64,000 nucleotides of DNA from Diphasiastrum complanatum (lineage: Eukaryota; Streptophyta; Lycopodiopsida; Lycopodiales; Lycopodiaceae). Shown piece after piece: positions 1-12,095 of the stretch; the first letter of the stretch is position 1, and each line of letters starts with the position of its first letter. The notes below the pieces were generated by a model. The model ran no database searches, was not told the origin of the DNA, and saw only the letters and a list, made by a program, of their open reading frames with translations. The position numbers were made by a program, and so were the translations under genes. The stretch covers positions 2,530,938 to 2,594,937 of the forward strand of contig CM055109.1 of NCBI GenBank assembly GCA_029204225.1, in the 5' to 3' direction.

Positions 1-61
1 CCATCTTGACCTCTTCGATACAACTAGCCGGCAATCAGTTGATAAAGTCTAGCCTTCAAGA

Positions 62-1366
62 TCAATTTCTGATGTTCTGCCTTTGTAGTGATTTGTGTGG
101 TTGGCCACGCATTAGATATTCAACAATGTCAACAGCCCATTCTGGTATTGTGTCCACATAAAATAAGGCAGCATCTGCTAACTCATCATCGAGTTGGGTG
201 GCAATCTCCTTTTTCTTGATTCGTGACACATGATCTGCCATGTAGTGTTGTTTTCCCTTGCGAACTACTATCCGAAAATCAAACTCCAACAATAGAAGTA
301 CCCATCTGGTGATTCTTCCGGTGTTGCAAGTTTTATTAACGAGATAGAGCAAGGGTTAATGGTTCGTATAAAAAGCAAAATGTGTGGCCATCAAGTTATG
401 TCAAAATTTCTTAACCGCATAGATCATTGTCAGTGCTTCCTGCTCTGTGGTTGAATAGTTCATTTCAGTATCACTGAGTTGTCGGCTTGCAAACCGAATT
501 GGAAACTCCTTTTTGTGTTCACCTGGCTGGGTTAAGATTGCTCCAACTGCATACTTCGATGCATCCGTATGCACGTGAAACTCAATGGACCAATTGGGTG
601 GCCGTAAGATTGGTGCTGAAACCAATGCATCCTTAAGCTTTTGGAAAGCTTTTAGCGCTTCCTCATTCCAATGTGGATCCGTTGTGAGTTTGTAGATTGA
701 TCTGGCTAACTCCGCAAAATCAAGAATGAAGATCCTATAATAGTTAGCATGACCCATAAAAATGTAGACCTCGCAGATCGTCCCCGGTGGTGGTAGATCA
801 ATAATGATCTTGATCTTTGATAGATATGTGGCGGTCCCATGTCTTGACACTATATGGCCGAGTATCAAGCCATGTCTCACCTAGAATTGACATTTTTCTG
901 GATTCAGGGAGATCTGGTAGTCACGGCATTTTTCTAACACCTTCTCCAAATTGGATAAGTGTTCTGAATCTAGTCCATGCACGAACAGATCGTCCAAGAA
1001 AATTTCCAAAAATTTTTGCAAATAATCTTTGAATGTCGTCTGCGTGACTCACTGGAAAGTGTTTGGTTCATTGCAAACTCCGAATGGCATCACTTTATAG
1101 GCATAGGTTCTCCATTACGTGGCAAATGTTGTCTTGTGCTGGTCCTGGGGGGCTATTTTCACTTGGTTGTAGCCACTGAAGCCGTCCAGAAAATTGTAGG
1201 CTTCGGTGCCAGCTACCCTGTTGAGGACACTTTCCATAAATGGTAAAAGAAAATGGTCCTTTTTGGTGACTGCATTTAGCGCCTTCATATTCACACAGAT
1301 CCGCATTTTGCCATTCTTCTTGGGTACTATAACTATCTCTTTGGGTAGGTCAATCCATCGGATCAC
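62..1366 (-). pseudogene. gypsy reverse transcriptase and RNase H (broken)
   Basis: The palm of RT is visible near 1115-1366 (motifs VPKKNGKMRICV, LDGFSGYNQV, TTFAT). The catalytic box reads FLDD at about 985-1005. RNase H follows in 401-880 (HVHTDASKYAVGAIL with the first catalytic Asp, then RFASRQLSDTEMNYSTTEQE) and its end lies in 62-352 (RITRWVLLLLEF, then HYMADHVSRI). Together these domains would copy element RNA into DNA and remove the RNA strand in the virus-like particle. Stops occur near 881-886, 398 and 357, and the frame changes between 880 and 1115. It is therefore non-functional but unambiguous as gypsy RT-RNase H. Confidence 0.92.
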
Positions 1367-2245
1367 CTAGTTGTAGCATTGCTTCAACTGATTCTTCTTA
1401 TTCACAGGTGCCTTGGGTGGATCGATCCTTGAGACTTTTGCCATAGCAGACTTTTGTGGTGGTTGAGCTGGTACCTTCTTGGTTCCATAACGATCTGGGT
1501 CCATGTGGTGTAGGACCTGTTCATCAGTCAGCTCAACCTCTTTATTATAAGTTAGAGCATGTTGCCAAGGGACTAGATCATCATCCACTAGGTTCCTAAT
1601 AGGCTCCGCTGACAGCCATGCTACGTTTATCATATTCACCCCAAATGTGATTGGTGTGTCCATAGTGTAACATTTGGGTGAAGATGTACTCGGTTCTGGA
1701 TCTGATTCATATTGACATGCCTGGCAGTCAATAGTTGCTAGTTCATCTGTCCATCTCATGACATCCGTCTCTGAATGATAGTGACCTCCCTTGGCTGGAC
1801 TTGGGCAATCAATCATATGATCTATCGTGGATGATCCGTCATCAACCTCGGGTGTAATAGGTTTCACCGCCCATGTGGTTGGATCAACCCTTACAGCCTG
1901 TTCTCTGTTCTCGAAGGTGAGTTTCCCTGTACCCCAGTTGTGTACTACTTGTGCAGTCCTCAACCATGGTCTTTCGAGTAAGACTTGGTATACAGATGGA
2001 GATTCAGGTATATCCATGACTACAAAAGTAATCACAAACTGCATGCCTGCTATCTTGACGGGGATATCGACAACTACACCTTTTGGTTTCACACAGGATT
2101 GATCTGCTAGCTTGATAGCAAATCTTGCTGGATTCAATCCTTGTAGATCCCATTTTTCATATAAAGTAGTGGAGATTAGATTGACACCCCATTTTCCATC
2201 TACCACTGTCGCCTCGTCCTCGTATCTCTTGTGTTTGATTGGCAA
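1367..2245 (-). pseudogene. gypsy aspartic-protease / protease-RT linker region
   Basis: A 292-codon open stretch just upstream of RT in element order. Residues 14-30 (VVDGKWGVNLISTTLYE) sit where retroviral-type proteases have D-[ST]-G-[AS], but the active-site triad is replaced. Later segments such as VVMDIPESPSVYQVLLERPWLRTAQ match the flap and C-terminal part of plant gypsy proteases (usually LGRPWL). The second half, acidic and low in recognisable motifs, is the usual connector to RT. In an active element the domain would cut the gag-pol polyprotein. Active-site loss suggests a dead protease. The frame to RT is broken near 1367. Confidence 0.75.
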
Positions 2246-2302
2246 AGTGATGTTGTGTTCCTCACTTTCCCATGCTTCTCCAATGTGGAGGATGTTATTT
2301 GT

Positions 2303-4274
2303 TTAATCATAGCCTGCACAATATATGGGCTCAGGCGTTAATGGCTCCTTATCCGCTTTGGCCCATTCAGCTAGAAGGGTTTTTGCTTGTGGTGCAATCC
2401 GTAGTAGTTCCCCGAGTGGTAAACTAATATGGCTTGATAGTAAAAGTGTGAGCCTTTCAGTGCGTGGTTCCTCGGGATCCACCATGTGAAAAGGTGGTTC
2501 ATGTTGGTGCAACCGATCATTCTGATCAGTGCGCAGTGGTGAGCCCGTTTGCAGTTCCTATTCGACGTCGACTGGGGGTTCCGTGGGATGGTCTCTTTTT
2601 CCTCCGCTTGTGCTTTCTGTACCCAATGTCTTATTTTCTGGTACTGTCTTCTCTCTTCCCTCACATTTGAATATGGCGCTGAAGTTGAGGGTAGGTCATC
2701 AGTGACGGGTGGTGGTGGTGAGGGAGCCACTTCCTTTCTCTTCTGTGTTCGCGTAACAGCTAACACAGGAGCGTGGAATTGTCGACCTTCCGATGGCATC
2801 CCCGCTGGAACTGCTGGTTGTTGTATGGCAATGAGATTAAGAGGTGCACTGGTTCTAGGTTTAAATGGACAATTCTTGTAACAGTGTCCATAATCGCATT
2901 CTCGGCAGGAGGTTGTATATTGTCCCTTGTAGGGACATTCTGCCATTCTGTCCTTCACCGCATGCGTAGCAGTCGTAATTTCTTCCGCCTTGTTGCTGAT
3001 TTTGAACTGCCTAGGCCGAAACATATTCATTTATGGTAGGGTCCATAAATGGTTCATCTGGTCCATACCATTGTTGCTGCTCAAGTTGAGGTGGCATTTG
3101 CATTTCTGGTTCTGCTGCTGTCAGTTTTACATGGGCCACTTGTTGATTGGCTGGCCCTGGTGGAGCAGGTAAGGCCATACGCTGTGGTTGATTTGGTGCG
3201 CCATACCTTGGTGCCGCGTTGGGTGCCCCTTGATGATAAGGATAGGAAGTCTGATAAGGACTTCTCTTCTGTTGAACAATTCGGGGGTTAAACGGGCAAA
3301 ATGTCATATCGTGCGATGCATTGCATAGATGCCAGAATCTTTGTGTCAGTCTTAGATTTTGCTTTAGGAATGGACACTCGTTCGTTGTATGGTTTTGTGT
3401 GCATACTGAACACCATACATTTTCCCGTCAAGGATACTGTAGCTGGTTTGGTTCCGGTTGATGTGGAGTTACTGCTACAGTTCCTTGTAAGGCTTTCAAT
3501 TTTTGGTCAAACTGCGTCATAAGTTGCTCTATCTGCTATTTGTGTAATTTTGTCATTTGCTCCAGTAGCAGTTCTGAGGATAGAGCAGATGCGTTTGATG
3601 ATGATGATGCGATCGAGGGAGTAGGAGTGTGGGTGGAAGGATATTCATCGTCAGATCCCTCATCCTCTTCCCTGATGGCATCTTCCATAGCTTCTTGTAG
3701 AGTAATGTATTGTCCCCCTCATTTCAGTTCTCTTCTAATGCTTCGTGCTAATCCGGCTAGGAACCACATGATCACCGCATGATCGGGAGTCAGGGCTGCA
3801 CTGCACTCAGATCGTAGATGTTTGACCCGTTTAATATAGTCCCGGACCCTTTCTCGTTTTCTCATCTTGACTTTGCTCAGCAGGAGAAATGGGTCTTCCA
3901 GGAACCTTCTTGGTTTAAAGCACGTAATGAGAGCCGTTTTAAATGCTTCTCAGGTGGATTTCTCTTCCTCTGACAAGTTGAAAAACCAATCTTGAGCCAC
4001 CGCTAATAAGGACATAGGGAATAGCATCAGCTTCTCCGCAGGTGTCCGTGCGCCGTAGATTTCACAAGCTTGCTCATAGATCTAGAGGAATTGGATGGGA
4101 TCTGATGATCCGTCATATTTTGGTATCTCCATCAGTGGTGCTCTCCGAACTGCTTGCAAGGGACCGATAGGTACGAGTTGGCCCATTGGATCCATTGGTG
4201 TTGGTTCTGGTTCTGTCTCTTGTTGCACAGTTGCTAATCTGGAAAGGTGTGGTGCCTGATTTGCTATCCTTCGT
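2303..4274 (-). pseudogene. gypsy gag with tandem zinc-knuckle-like Cys clusters (broken)
   Basis: The gag N-terminus lies at 4274-4082 (PMDPMGQLVPIGPLQ, then MEIPKYDGSSDPIQFL). The capsid-like part at 4080-3480 is interrupted by stops but aligns with the better-preserved copy at 60585-61376. A Pro/Gln-rich stretch (3011-3307) is followed by a Cys cluster near 2900 (CRECDYGHCYKNC, spaced C-x2-C-x3-H-x4-C, one residue shorter than the usual CCHC knuckle). Downstream to 2303 is a variable linker. Gag would coat element RNA and build the particle. Several frame changes show that this copy is inactive. Confidence 0.85.
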
Positions 4275-5610
4275 AACATCAGAAAATACCTCGAACCTGA
4301 GAGCGAATCCATTTTCATCGGTCCATAGACATCTGAGTAGACGAGCTCAAGAACTTCCTTGGCTCTTCTTCCCTCATGTGTGAATGGATTCCGATGTTGT
4401 TTGCCTTTCTGACAAGCTTCACAGAACTCAATTTTGGGTCTTGATATCTTGAAACCTGTGACTTTATCTTTTCTGCACATGTCATACAATCTCCGCATGT
4501 TTAGATGATACATTCTCCTATTTCAGAACTGATCTTCATTTTCGGATGCATTTAATATGCTATCAGAGTTGTTGATTATCTTGGCCTGGTAGAGGTTTCC
4601 TTCTCTGCATCCGACCATCAACAACTTGTTTGTTGTTTTCTCGATCATGCGGCATGTGTTGTCGTCTAACAAAACTCGAATTCCAAGATCTACCATCTTG
4701 GAGACTGATAGCAAATTTTTTTTGAGTGAAGACACATAGAGTGCTCCTGGCAGCTCTGCTTGGCCTGACAGTGTTCACAGTTGTAGAGTGCCAATGCCTT
4801 TGACATCATTTTTGCTCCCATCACCTAGAATCATTGCTCTATTGTTTTTGAGTTCTCTGAAGTCAATCAAGATTTTTTTGTTGTAGGTGATGTGTGATGT
4901 TGCTCCTGAATCAATAACTACATCGTAGTCTTGTTCGGTGTAGCTCATTGAAGCTTCGTCAAGTATCGTGAAGGCTTCATCACCTCTATCTGCATCCTTG
5001 GATGACTCTGCAATATTAGTTTTTTCAGCTTTGTTCTTTCTTTTTGGGTTGAATCTGCAATCGTATGTAGAGTGTCTCTTCTTCTTGTAGTGCATGCAAG
5101 GTATTGTTGGATTGAACCAGCATTTGTTGGTTGTATGGCTTTGTTTATGGCAGTGATCACAGAATTTGTTTTTTTATTCGAGGACTTCGTCTTCTCGAAT
5201 CTAGGTTTGTTCTTGTTCTTCTTCTTTCCTTTCATGAAAAGAGCCTTCTCTTGATCACTGCTTCCCTCTCCTTTGTCCCTCATCAGTCTCTCATTAGCGA
5301 CAAGACTGACTACTTTGTCGAATGTCATATCTGGTAGACTCAATATGAGCATTCTCAGTGGCTGATAGGACGTCGGTAGAGACTTCATGAAGTACATCAA
5401 CTGTTGTGGTGTTGGGATCTGGTGCTCCTATCTTGATGCAGCGAGTTGAGCGCAAATCATTCTGATCTTCTCAACATGCTGGTCCAATTGGTTGTCTCGC
5501 ATCGTATGAGCTGATTTTGAAGGTGCATGACTGAAGCTGCAGTTCTCACTTCATACTTCTGTTTTAATCTTTCCCATACTACATGACTGCTTTTGCAGTC
5601 TTCAATCTAC
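4275..5610 (-). pseudogene. Ty1/copia gag-protease-pre-integrase fragment
   Basis: The minus strand shows copia order from 5600 down. First a UBN2-type gag region (4945-5600; MKSLPTSYQPLRMLIL, then VVSLVANERLMRD). Next a Cys/His stretch, then the protease signature IDSGATSHIT (about 4880-4910) with an intact D-S-G. After that come LLSVSKMVDLGI (4690-4730) and a GAG-pre-integrase motif (FCEACQKGKQHRNPF, about 4400-4440) running into the start of the integrase core (LVYSDVYGPMKMDSLSG). It stops at 4275, where gypsy gag begins. Frameshifts are visible around 5090 and 4775. The family is a Tnt1/Tork-like copia, different from the copia elements at 22 kb and 45 kb. Confidence 0.88.
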
Positions 5611-5716
5611 ATGAGTAGATCTTCATTTATGGATGAAATGATATAATTCTCACAAGAAATGATCATGATGGCATTAAAGATGTAAAAATTTCCTTGTCTA
5701 GTGAGTTTAAAATGGT
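5611..5716 (+). pseudogene. copia RT fragment, left part of an interrupted plus-strand element
   Basis: This short stretch matches, by eye, the reverse complement of the copia element around 44200-44310 (RT thumb region), including the sequence just before position 5717. It continues without loss at 11201 once the 5.5-kb insertion and one copy of AGATC are removed. The left boundary with the opposite-strand copia fragment is approximate. Confidence 0.75.
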
Positions 5717-5721
5717 AGATC
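5717..5721. repeat. target-site duplication AGATC (left)
   Basis: AGATC directly precedes the left LTR. The same five bases follow the right LTR at 11196-11200. Five bases is the normal staggered cut of LTR-retroelement integrases. Confidence 0.9.
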
Positions 5722-6194
5722 AGTTGAAATTCCAATAGAATCTAGTGCAGTATGTAGATCACATCACACAATCACCATAGCCACTCCTCACAAGCTCTCA
5801 AAGATGGCACAACAAAAGTTAATAGATTACAAAGAAACACTGTACATATAGAGTATTCACAAACTGCATGAAAAGGCAGGTGTCCTAAAATTGGCCTACC
5901 ACTTGTCAAACTAAGGTCGGACCCAATATGGCCAAATTCGATCGACAAATTTGGGACATGCCCCGAAGTATAGCAAGTATTGTAAATAACTTTGTACAGG
6001 CTAATTCTTCCTATGTGTGGCTACTCGGCTAACCCAAGTAGCCGGCTATGGGATTAGTGCTTGATCAATATATCCTAACGGGTCACGTCCCGAACACAAC
6101 TGAATACAACAACTCTAATTAACTGTACACTAATTACAATATCACATTTAGAGCTTACTTAAAATGTATATCAAATTAACTTTGATTTCTAACT
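5722..6194 (-). repeat. 3' LTR of the non-coding element
   Basis: The 473-bp repeat matches 10723-11195. On the minus strand it begins AGTTAGAAATC and ends GAATTTCAACT. The adjoining polypurine tract at 6195-6207 identifies it as the 3' copy. Confidence 0.9.
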
Positions 6195-6207
6195 CTCTCC
6201 CTTAAGT
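6195..6207 (-). promoter_or_regulatory. polypurine tract
   Basis: On the minus strand this reads TTAAGGGAGAG directly before the 3' LTR. It is the expected primer site for plus-strand DNA synthesis. Confidence 0.75.
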
Positions 6208-6429
6208 TCAAATGTGATAAGAGTGAAAAACAATAATTTGTAGCAACGTCTGGAGTGTCCAAAAGATGTTATGCATGTCCATGTTACTCTTTACTTGAAT
6301 CACACTCAAGCACACCAACAAACCACCAAGTTTGACTCACAAAGTATCATGCAACGACAATGCTCATACAGAGAGTCTACCACACTCTCAACCAACTGAC
6401 TCATCCCCAATCCAACTTGAAACACAAGT

Positions 6430-6620
6430 GGACCACATGAGCGACATGGCTCAAACTGAGGAAATCCCACTACCACTATGAGACTTACATCCTCCTCTAG
6501 CTAGGCTGACATCCTATCAGACACTTACAAGCACAAACCTGTAAAGCTGACATAAATGAGCGACTGAGGCTCAACTTGAGGAAATCTTACTACCACCATA
6601 AGACTATACCCTCCTCAGAT
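6430..6620. repeat. imperfect direct repeat inside the non-coding element
   Basis: A block of about 60 bp starting GAGCGACATGGCTCAAACTG (about 6437) recurs with changes at about 6556 (GAGCGACTGAGGCTCAACTTG). Both copies continue into an ACTACCAC... segment and end in CCTCCTC. A shorter duplicated phrase (ACCAAGGAACCTATCTCC) occurs twice in tandem at 7236-7270. Neither is in an evident gene. Confidence 0.7.
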
Positions 6621-9600
6621 AAACAGCTAGTAGACATAATGACAAGTCAAAGGCCATAAAATGACTACTTTGTTTTACTGTAGCAAATGCACAACCACAT
6701 ACAACTCCGACTTAGATCTAGACTCCCGTGACAAGGCAACATGCAAGCCCACACACACTCATGCAAACCAACACAAATGATAAAGCATCAAATACATGAC
6801 CAAGGCCTGCCCATTAGTGGTATCTTGTCGTACCAACACCTGTGCCACCTGTAGATCCGCTGCTACACCACTAATCACCAAATCAGGACCTCAACCATGG
6901 CTACGTCATCTAAGATCAACCATCTCGAACCAATGAGCGCTCCTCATCCTTGATGTATCTCCCAAACAAAGCTATGCTCCAAGCCGCTTTGCCCTGACAT
7001 ACTACCAATAAGTCCTGAAAGCCGATCCCCATCCATTCCCCATGCTCCAAGCACAAGAGTCTACCAAGGACTCAATGAATGAATGTGCACAAACCTCACC
7101 ATAGGCTGTACCTGAGTAGCTCGCACATCTCCCAGAGATATAGATGATGATTTGCCTCTCCTACATTCCATCTAGACTCAACTTCCCATGCTTGACGTTG
7201 CCAACTCTGATTTGACCAGTACATAAGCCTTCCACCAAGGAACCTATCTCCCCACCAAGGAACCTATCTCCTCACAACATCCATCGTAGCATCCAAGCCA
7301 AAGCAAATGCAAACTAGATCCACTATCATGATGAATAACTCATCCACGATCCATAGCATATCAGGTAGGATAGCTCCAGAATATTGTACCCTTTACCATC
7401 TGATCACCAAGTATCCATTACCCGCTAATAGCTCCCCAAGAATCTGTCCACCTGTAGTGCAACTTGTCTCCAACTGGATCTAACCAAAAGCTGCATCCTG
7501 CTTACCAAATAATGATGGATAGAAACAACACGTGATGCCAACTTGGAGACCACTATGCATATAACCATGCAACTCACTTGATCACTTGCCAAAGTACCAA
7601 CTATCACTCCCTGAACAACCATCTCCATCCCTGCTGGCTCACAACCATAGGCATGCTGGATCCACATCACCTCGTAATGCACTCCATGCCCTCAGGATAT
7701 GTACCACCATAGATACACTCCATGCCACCTACCTCTAAGTAGGCATGACCCATCCCTAGGTCACCACATGATGCACCAACTAAAGATCATCATCCATACA
7801 TCAAATGACATATCATACCTGAGCAACTGTAGCATCTCCATGAGTGCCACCCCAATGGACTCGTCATCCACATACTATGCTCACCTGATGTCTTTGATCC
7901 TGGTCACCATCCTGTTAGACAAGCCGAATTCCAAAGCATCACCTGCTCCACCTAGCTCCTAGCATCTGCTCGCTCTCCCTGGCTATGTGCCACCCGACAC
8001 CATGCCAACACAAGCATATCTCTGAGTCGCCGCTCACGGGATCCCAAGACTATGGTCTCTCTGATCGTACTAAGGTATATGGCTCTGAAATACTTCCTCT
8101 AGGCTTATCCCTGATCTCACCACCTGAGAATCTGCACCATGAAAATTCCAACACTTGTGCCAAGCCTAGACTCCTGCAAATACAGCCAAATGCATGAAAG
8201 CTATAGGTAGCTTATCCATGCCCGTGATGGTAGATGTCTCCTCATCGATGCCAATGTCCAATGACTGGCCCCCTACTGTAATGCCAACCTGTACTCCCAA
8301 ATGAGCACACCATGAAGTCCTCGCCATCAGTGTCCCCTACAGTAGATCGCTAGCAAAATACCCATCATAGTGTTTGCCCTCCAATCACACCCAATCGTGC
8401 AATCTCCATCAGCTCTCCAATCTAGAGCTAGCTCCCTTCACGCTTTGCCCATTTGTGTTTGCAGTATTCTGATTCCACCATGAATCTCACTTGTAAGTCT
8501 TGTCCATGCCAATGACTCAAGTCCAATATGAAATAGTTGTCCCTTGATGATCATCCCATGTGATCCTACAGTGCTATCCCTACTAGGTATCCCAATGCCA
8601 TCCCTGATCGCAAAGATCTGAGCATCTACCATGTAGTGCCCACATGTATTCCCCCAAGCTAGCTCCAAGCTGCACCTATGAATGGTTCCAAACCACTCCC
8701 TGAGAATACACTGAGATGTGAACTCCAAGGCCACCATCAAGTCTCTCACATGACTGTGCATGCCAATATCCCTCCAATTGAGCCTGTGAGATCTTCCATG
8801 GCCCAAACCAAACGATCTTGTGAGAGCGTTTCCCCAAAATGCCACCTGACGTTGGTCGGTTCTAACTCCAAAAGTTGAACCTGATCACAGGAATTTTTCA
8901 CCTGTAACTGGCATACCATTCCTACCTCTCACCTGTGATTGCTTGCCCTCTCAAAATTGTTGCCAATGATGAGTAGTCATGCCGCCAAACTGCACTTCCA
9001 TCGCCAATACTAGCTTTTTCCACACAATTCCGCTACCATTCGCTCCCATACTGCATTTACCGTCTCCAAATGCCTTGTCACCCTGTCAGTAGGTAATAAT
9101 GATTTCGAAGCGATAATGCCTCATTGTACCGCCCTGTAACAGGTTTTACCAGCCAAAAATTGCCCCGAATTTGGCCCTACGGTAACCAAATGGCGAATGT
9201 AGCCCATCACTAGCTCACCCGCACTCCACTCAATGGAATGGTGATGAAAACACCCCAGAACACCTTTCTCCCTACTTTATGATGTCGCTCTGTCCACTGG
9301 CTTTGAGCAGCCAGTTTCAAGGGTCATTTTGGCCCAAGGATGGCCAAAAAAGGTGCCCTCTAGCCAAAGATAGGTCCATTTCCAAAATGCCTTGCAAATT
9401 TGAACCGTAACTTCAAACTGAAGTTTCTCAATGAAGTGAAGTCCACTTTGGACTTCGGCTCCCTTCAATGAATATCACATTGAAAATTTTTAATGAAGGA
9501 AAGGCCACTTTTAGCCTTCACCCTTCATGGGCCTCTTTCAAGCCCATCCAATGGTTGATTTTGATCCAATGGCCCAAACCTTATTTTGAAGTCTCGATGT

Positions 9601-10710
9601 GCACCATCGATTCAAGATCTTCATGATCGAACAGTTGTTAGCCTCCTCGTGAACCAAATTGATTCCTTAGAATCATAGGCTCCCTCCAAGATGCTATGGG
9701 CCTCTCCACCTCACCGCGCGTGACGGCCTTCTCTCTCCCTTCTTCATCTCTTTGCTGCTTTCTTTCAACCATAGCTATGGTTTCCATGCTGCCCACAAAA
9801 AAATATGGTCCAGCATCATTGCCTCTCCACGGCCATCCACGGCCAGCTGAAGACAGGGTCGCCCTACCCCAGCGCCCACTTCTAGCATTTTACAGCTCAC
9901 ATAATCATCTCTTATAAAGAAAAATCCTTCATTTTATGCCTGCAAACCCTAGCAAGTTAACTATTCCATAGCCTCTGAAGAAAGTGAATTGCTCCTTCTA
10001 TAGATTATGGCTGACTGTGGCCTCCTGGCCACACTTTGACAGCACCAAGGTGCCCTACTGCATGATTTTACAGCATCAAAAAAGGCTTCCTACAGAGAAA
10101 GATCTATGTTTTTCACTCTGTAAACCCAAATTTCCAAACCACAGCTCTGAGAGAGGATTTTTTGGGCTATACCACATTTCTCTGTGGTTTCACTTGCAGC
10201 CTCCTACACCACTGAGGTCGCCCTCCCTCAGGTGTTTTGAACCAATTTACAGTTCTCCAATTGATGCGATATTGACCACAAACAAGCTGATTTTTCAAAA
10301 AATTTGTCAACACCCCACGAAACTAGAAATTTTTCAAATTTCTCTGTTTTCAACCAAATTGCTTCCTGTAAATTGTTATGGATCTTCCTCACTGCTCTTT
10401 GCATACCCATGCAAGCCCCGTTATGCCAAACGGCTATCCACACAGTGAATTATGAAGCCACCATTGATAGTTTTCCCGAAACCACCGAAGCTGCAAGTTT
10501 CTCCGTAAATTCTCCTCGGAATCCACCTACGACGATCGTTCTGATCTTCCTCGAAGCTCCGATCGAAGGAACTTTGTTGTCTCCTATCATCCGGATTACC
10601 GATACCCCGTATGGAGTCCTCTATCCTGAGACGCTTTGAGTGCTACTTCTCCTGGTGACAGACGCTATCGCATAGCTCCACCGGATCGTGCATACCTGCA
10701 ACACCCTGAT

Positions 10711-10722
10711 GCTCTGATATCA
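10711..10722 (-). promoter_or_regulatory. primer-binding site, initiator-Met tRNA type
   Basis: The minus strand reads TGATATCAGAGC immediately after the 5' LTR end. This differs by one base from the plant iMet PBS TGGTATCAGAGC and fixes the element's orientation. Confidence 0.85.
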
Positions 10723-11195
10723 AGTTGAAATTCTGATAGAATCTAGTGCAGTATGCAGATCACATCACACAATCACCATAGCCACTCCTCACAAGCTCTC
10801 AAAGATGGCACAACAAAAGTTAATAGATTACAAAGAAACACTGTACATATAGAGTATTCACAAATTGTATGAATAGGCAGGTGTCCTAAAATTGGCCTAC
10901 CACCTGTCAACCTAAGATAGGGCTCAATATGGCCAAATTTGACCGAAAAACTTGGGACATGCCCCCAAGTATAGCAAGTACTGTAAATAACTCTGTACAG
11001 GCTAATTCTTCCTATGTGTGGCTACTCGGCTAACCCAAGTAGCTGGCTACGGGATCAGTGCCCGATCAATATATCCTAACGGGTCACGTCCCGAACACAA
11101 CTGAATACATCAAATGTAATTAACTGTACACTAATTACAATATCACATTTAGAGCTTACATAAAATGTATATCAGATTAACTTTGATTTCTAACT
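10723..11195 (-). repeat. 5' LTR of the non-coding element
   Basis: Partner of 5722-6194, equal in length. It is flanked outside by AGATC (11196-11200) and inside by the primer-binding site. Confidence 0.9.
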
Positions 11196-11200
11196 AGATC

Positions 11201-12095
11201 TAGGAATTCTAAAGGTCATACTTGGAATAGAAGTTACTAGATGCAATGATTTTACTTTCATATGTCAATCTAAGTATGCTAGATCCATCTTAGAAAAGTT
11301 TGGCATGAAAAATTGTAAAGGAGTTGAAACTCCCATGGAACTAAATGTGAAAGTTTTTAAGGAAAGTGATGAAGCATCCTTTGAGAAAATCACTACTTAT
11401 AGAAAACTTATTGGTTCCTTGATCTATTTGACCATCACTAGACCAGATCTTAGCTTTTGTGTTGGCAAATTGAGTCAATAGTACATGCAAAGTCCACTAG
11501 TATGTCATTGGAAGAATGTCAAAAGAGTGTTAAGGTACATCTCGGCTACTAGAAACTTTGGCATAGTATATCGAAAGACTAATCTTTGTTTGAGAGCATA
11601 CTCGAACTCAGATTTTGCAGGTGACATAGTGGATAGAAGATCCACAAGTGCCTTTGCTACATTCCTATGTGGAGGAGTCATATCTTGGCTTTCCAAAAAG
11701 CAAGATACTATCTCACTTTCATCAACCGAATTCGAGTATAAAGCTATGACAACAACAACAAAGGAGATCATATGGCTAAGAAGACTATTGGAGGAGCTTC
11801 AAGTGATCAAGGCTAAAGATATTCAATGCACTTATTGTGACATTCAAACAGCCCAACAACTTGCCAACAATCCAATCTTCCATGCTCGAACCATGCACAT
11901 TGAGATTTCACATCACTTTGTGAGAGAGAAGGTAAAAGCAAAGGAGATCAAGCTCATCCATGTTTCATCTCCAGATTGTGTTGCTGATATACTTACCAAA
12001 CCATTGGCAAAGGATCCATCTGTGAAGTTAATATTAGCACTTGGAGTTGTAGATAGATGTATACTAGATTTGCCAAGTTAGATTTTGAGGAGGAG
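11201..12095 (+). pseudogene. copia RT end and RNase H, right part of the interrupted element
   Basis: From 11201 the RT thumb continues (LIYLTITRPDL region near 11420), followed by a 198-codon RNase H stretch at 11485-12081. Its motifs are RAYSNSDFAGDIVDRRST with the first catalytic Asp, GGVISWLSKKQDTISLSSTE, and ADILTKPLAKDPSVK. The usual catalytic Glu context SxxEAEYKA is altered to TEFEYKA. An in-frame stop precedes 11485 (at about 11479). The ORF ends at 12081, and a polypurine tract GAGGAGGAG (12087-12095) follows. The sequence is a close relative of the minus-strand copia at 38210-39006 (same family, diverged). Confidence 0.9.

Larger units (their letters stand above)
1..4274 (-). mobile_element. 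Ty3/gypsy retrotransposon fragment (gag-PR-RT-RNaseH), decayed
   Basis: Reading down from 4274 on the minus strand, the order is gag, zinc-knuckle linker, protease-like region, reverse transcriptase and RNase H, which is the gypsy order. Integrase would lie beyond base 1. The gag, linker and RNase H ends are close relatives of the copy at 59440-61376 (clearly the same family by eye). No LTR is in this piece. The 5' end is lost at 4274/4275, where sequence shared with 61.3 kb stops abruptly and copia sequence begins. Every module has stop codons or frameshifts, so it is a dead copy. Transcription would run from 4274 towards 1. Confidence 0.9.
5722..11195 (-). mobile_element. non-coding LTR retrotransposon (LARD-like), complete
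   Basis: Two direct repeats of equal length (473 bp; 5722-6194 and 10723-11195) flank 4.5 kb. About 29 differences and no gaps were counted by eye, so the insertion is not recent. On the minus strand the upper LTR is followed at once by a primer-binding site, and a polypurine tract lies against the lower LTR, so transcription would run from 11195 to 5722. The interior has no gag, protease, RT or integrase that I can recognise; its longest open frame (9984-10448, plus) shows no known motif. The element is bounded by the TSD AGATC and sits inside a copia RT. LTR ends are AGTT...AACT rather than the usual TG...CA. It would depend on proteins from another element. Confidence 0.92.

Noticed and set aside
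9984-10448. 154-codon ORF in the non-coding LTR element
   Set aside because: No motif, located in the element leader, on the strand opposite to element transcription; probably chance.
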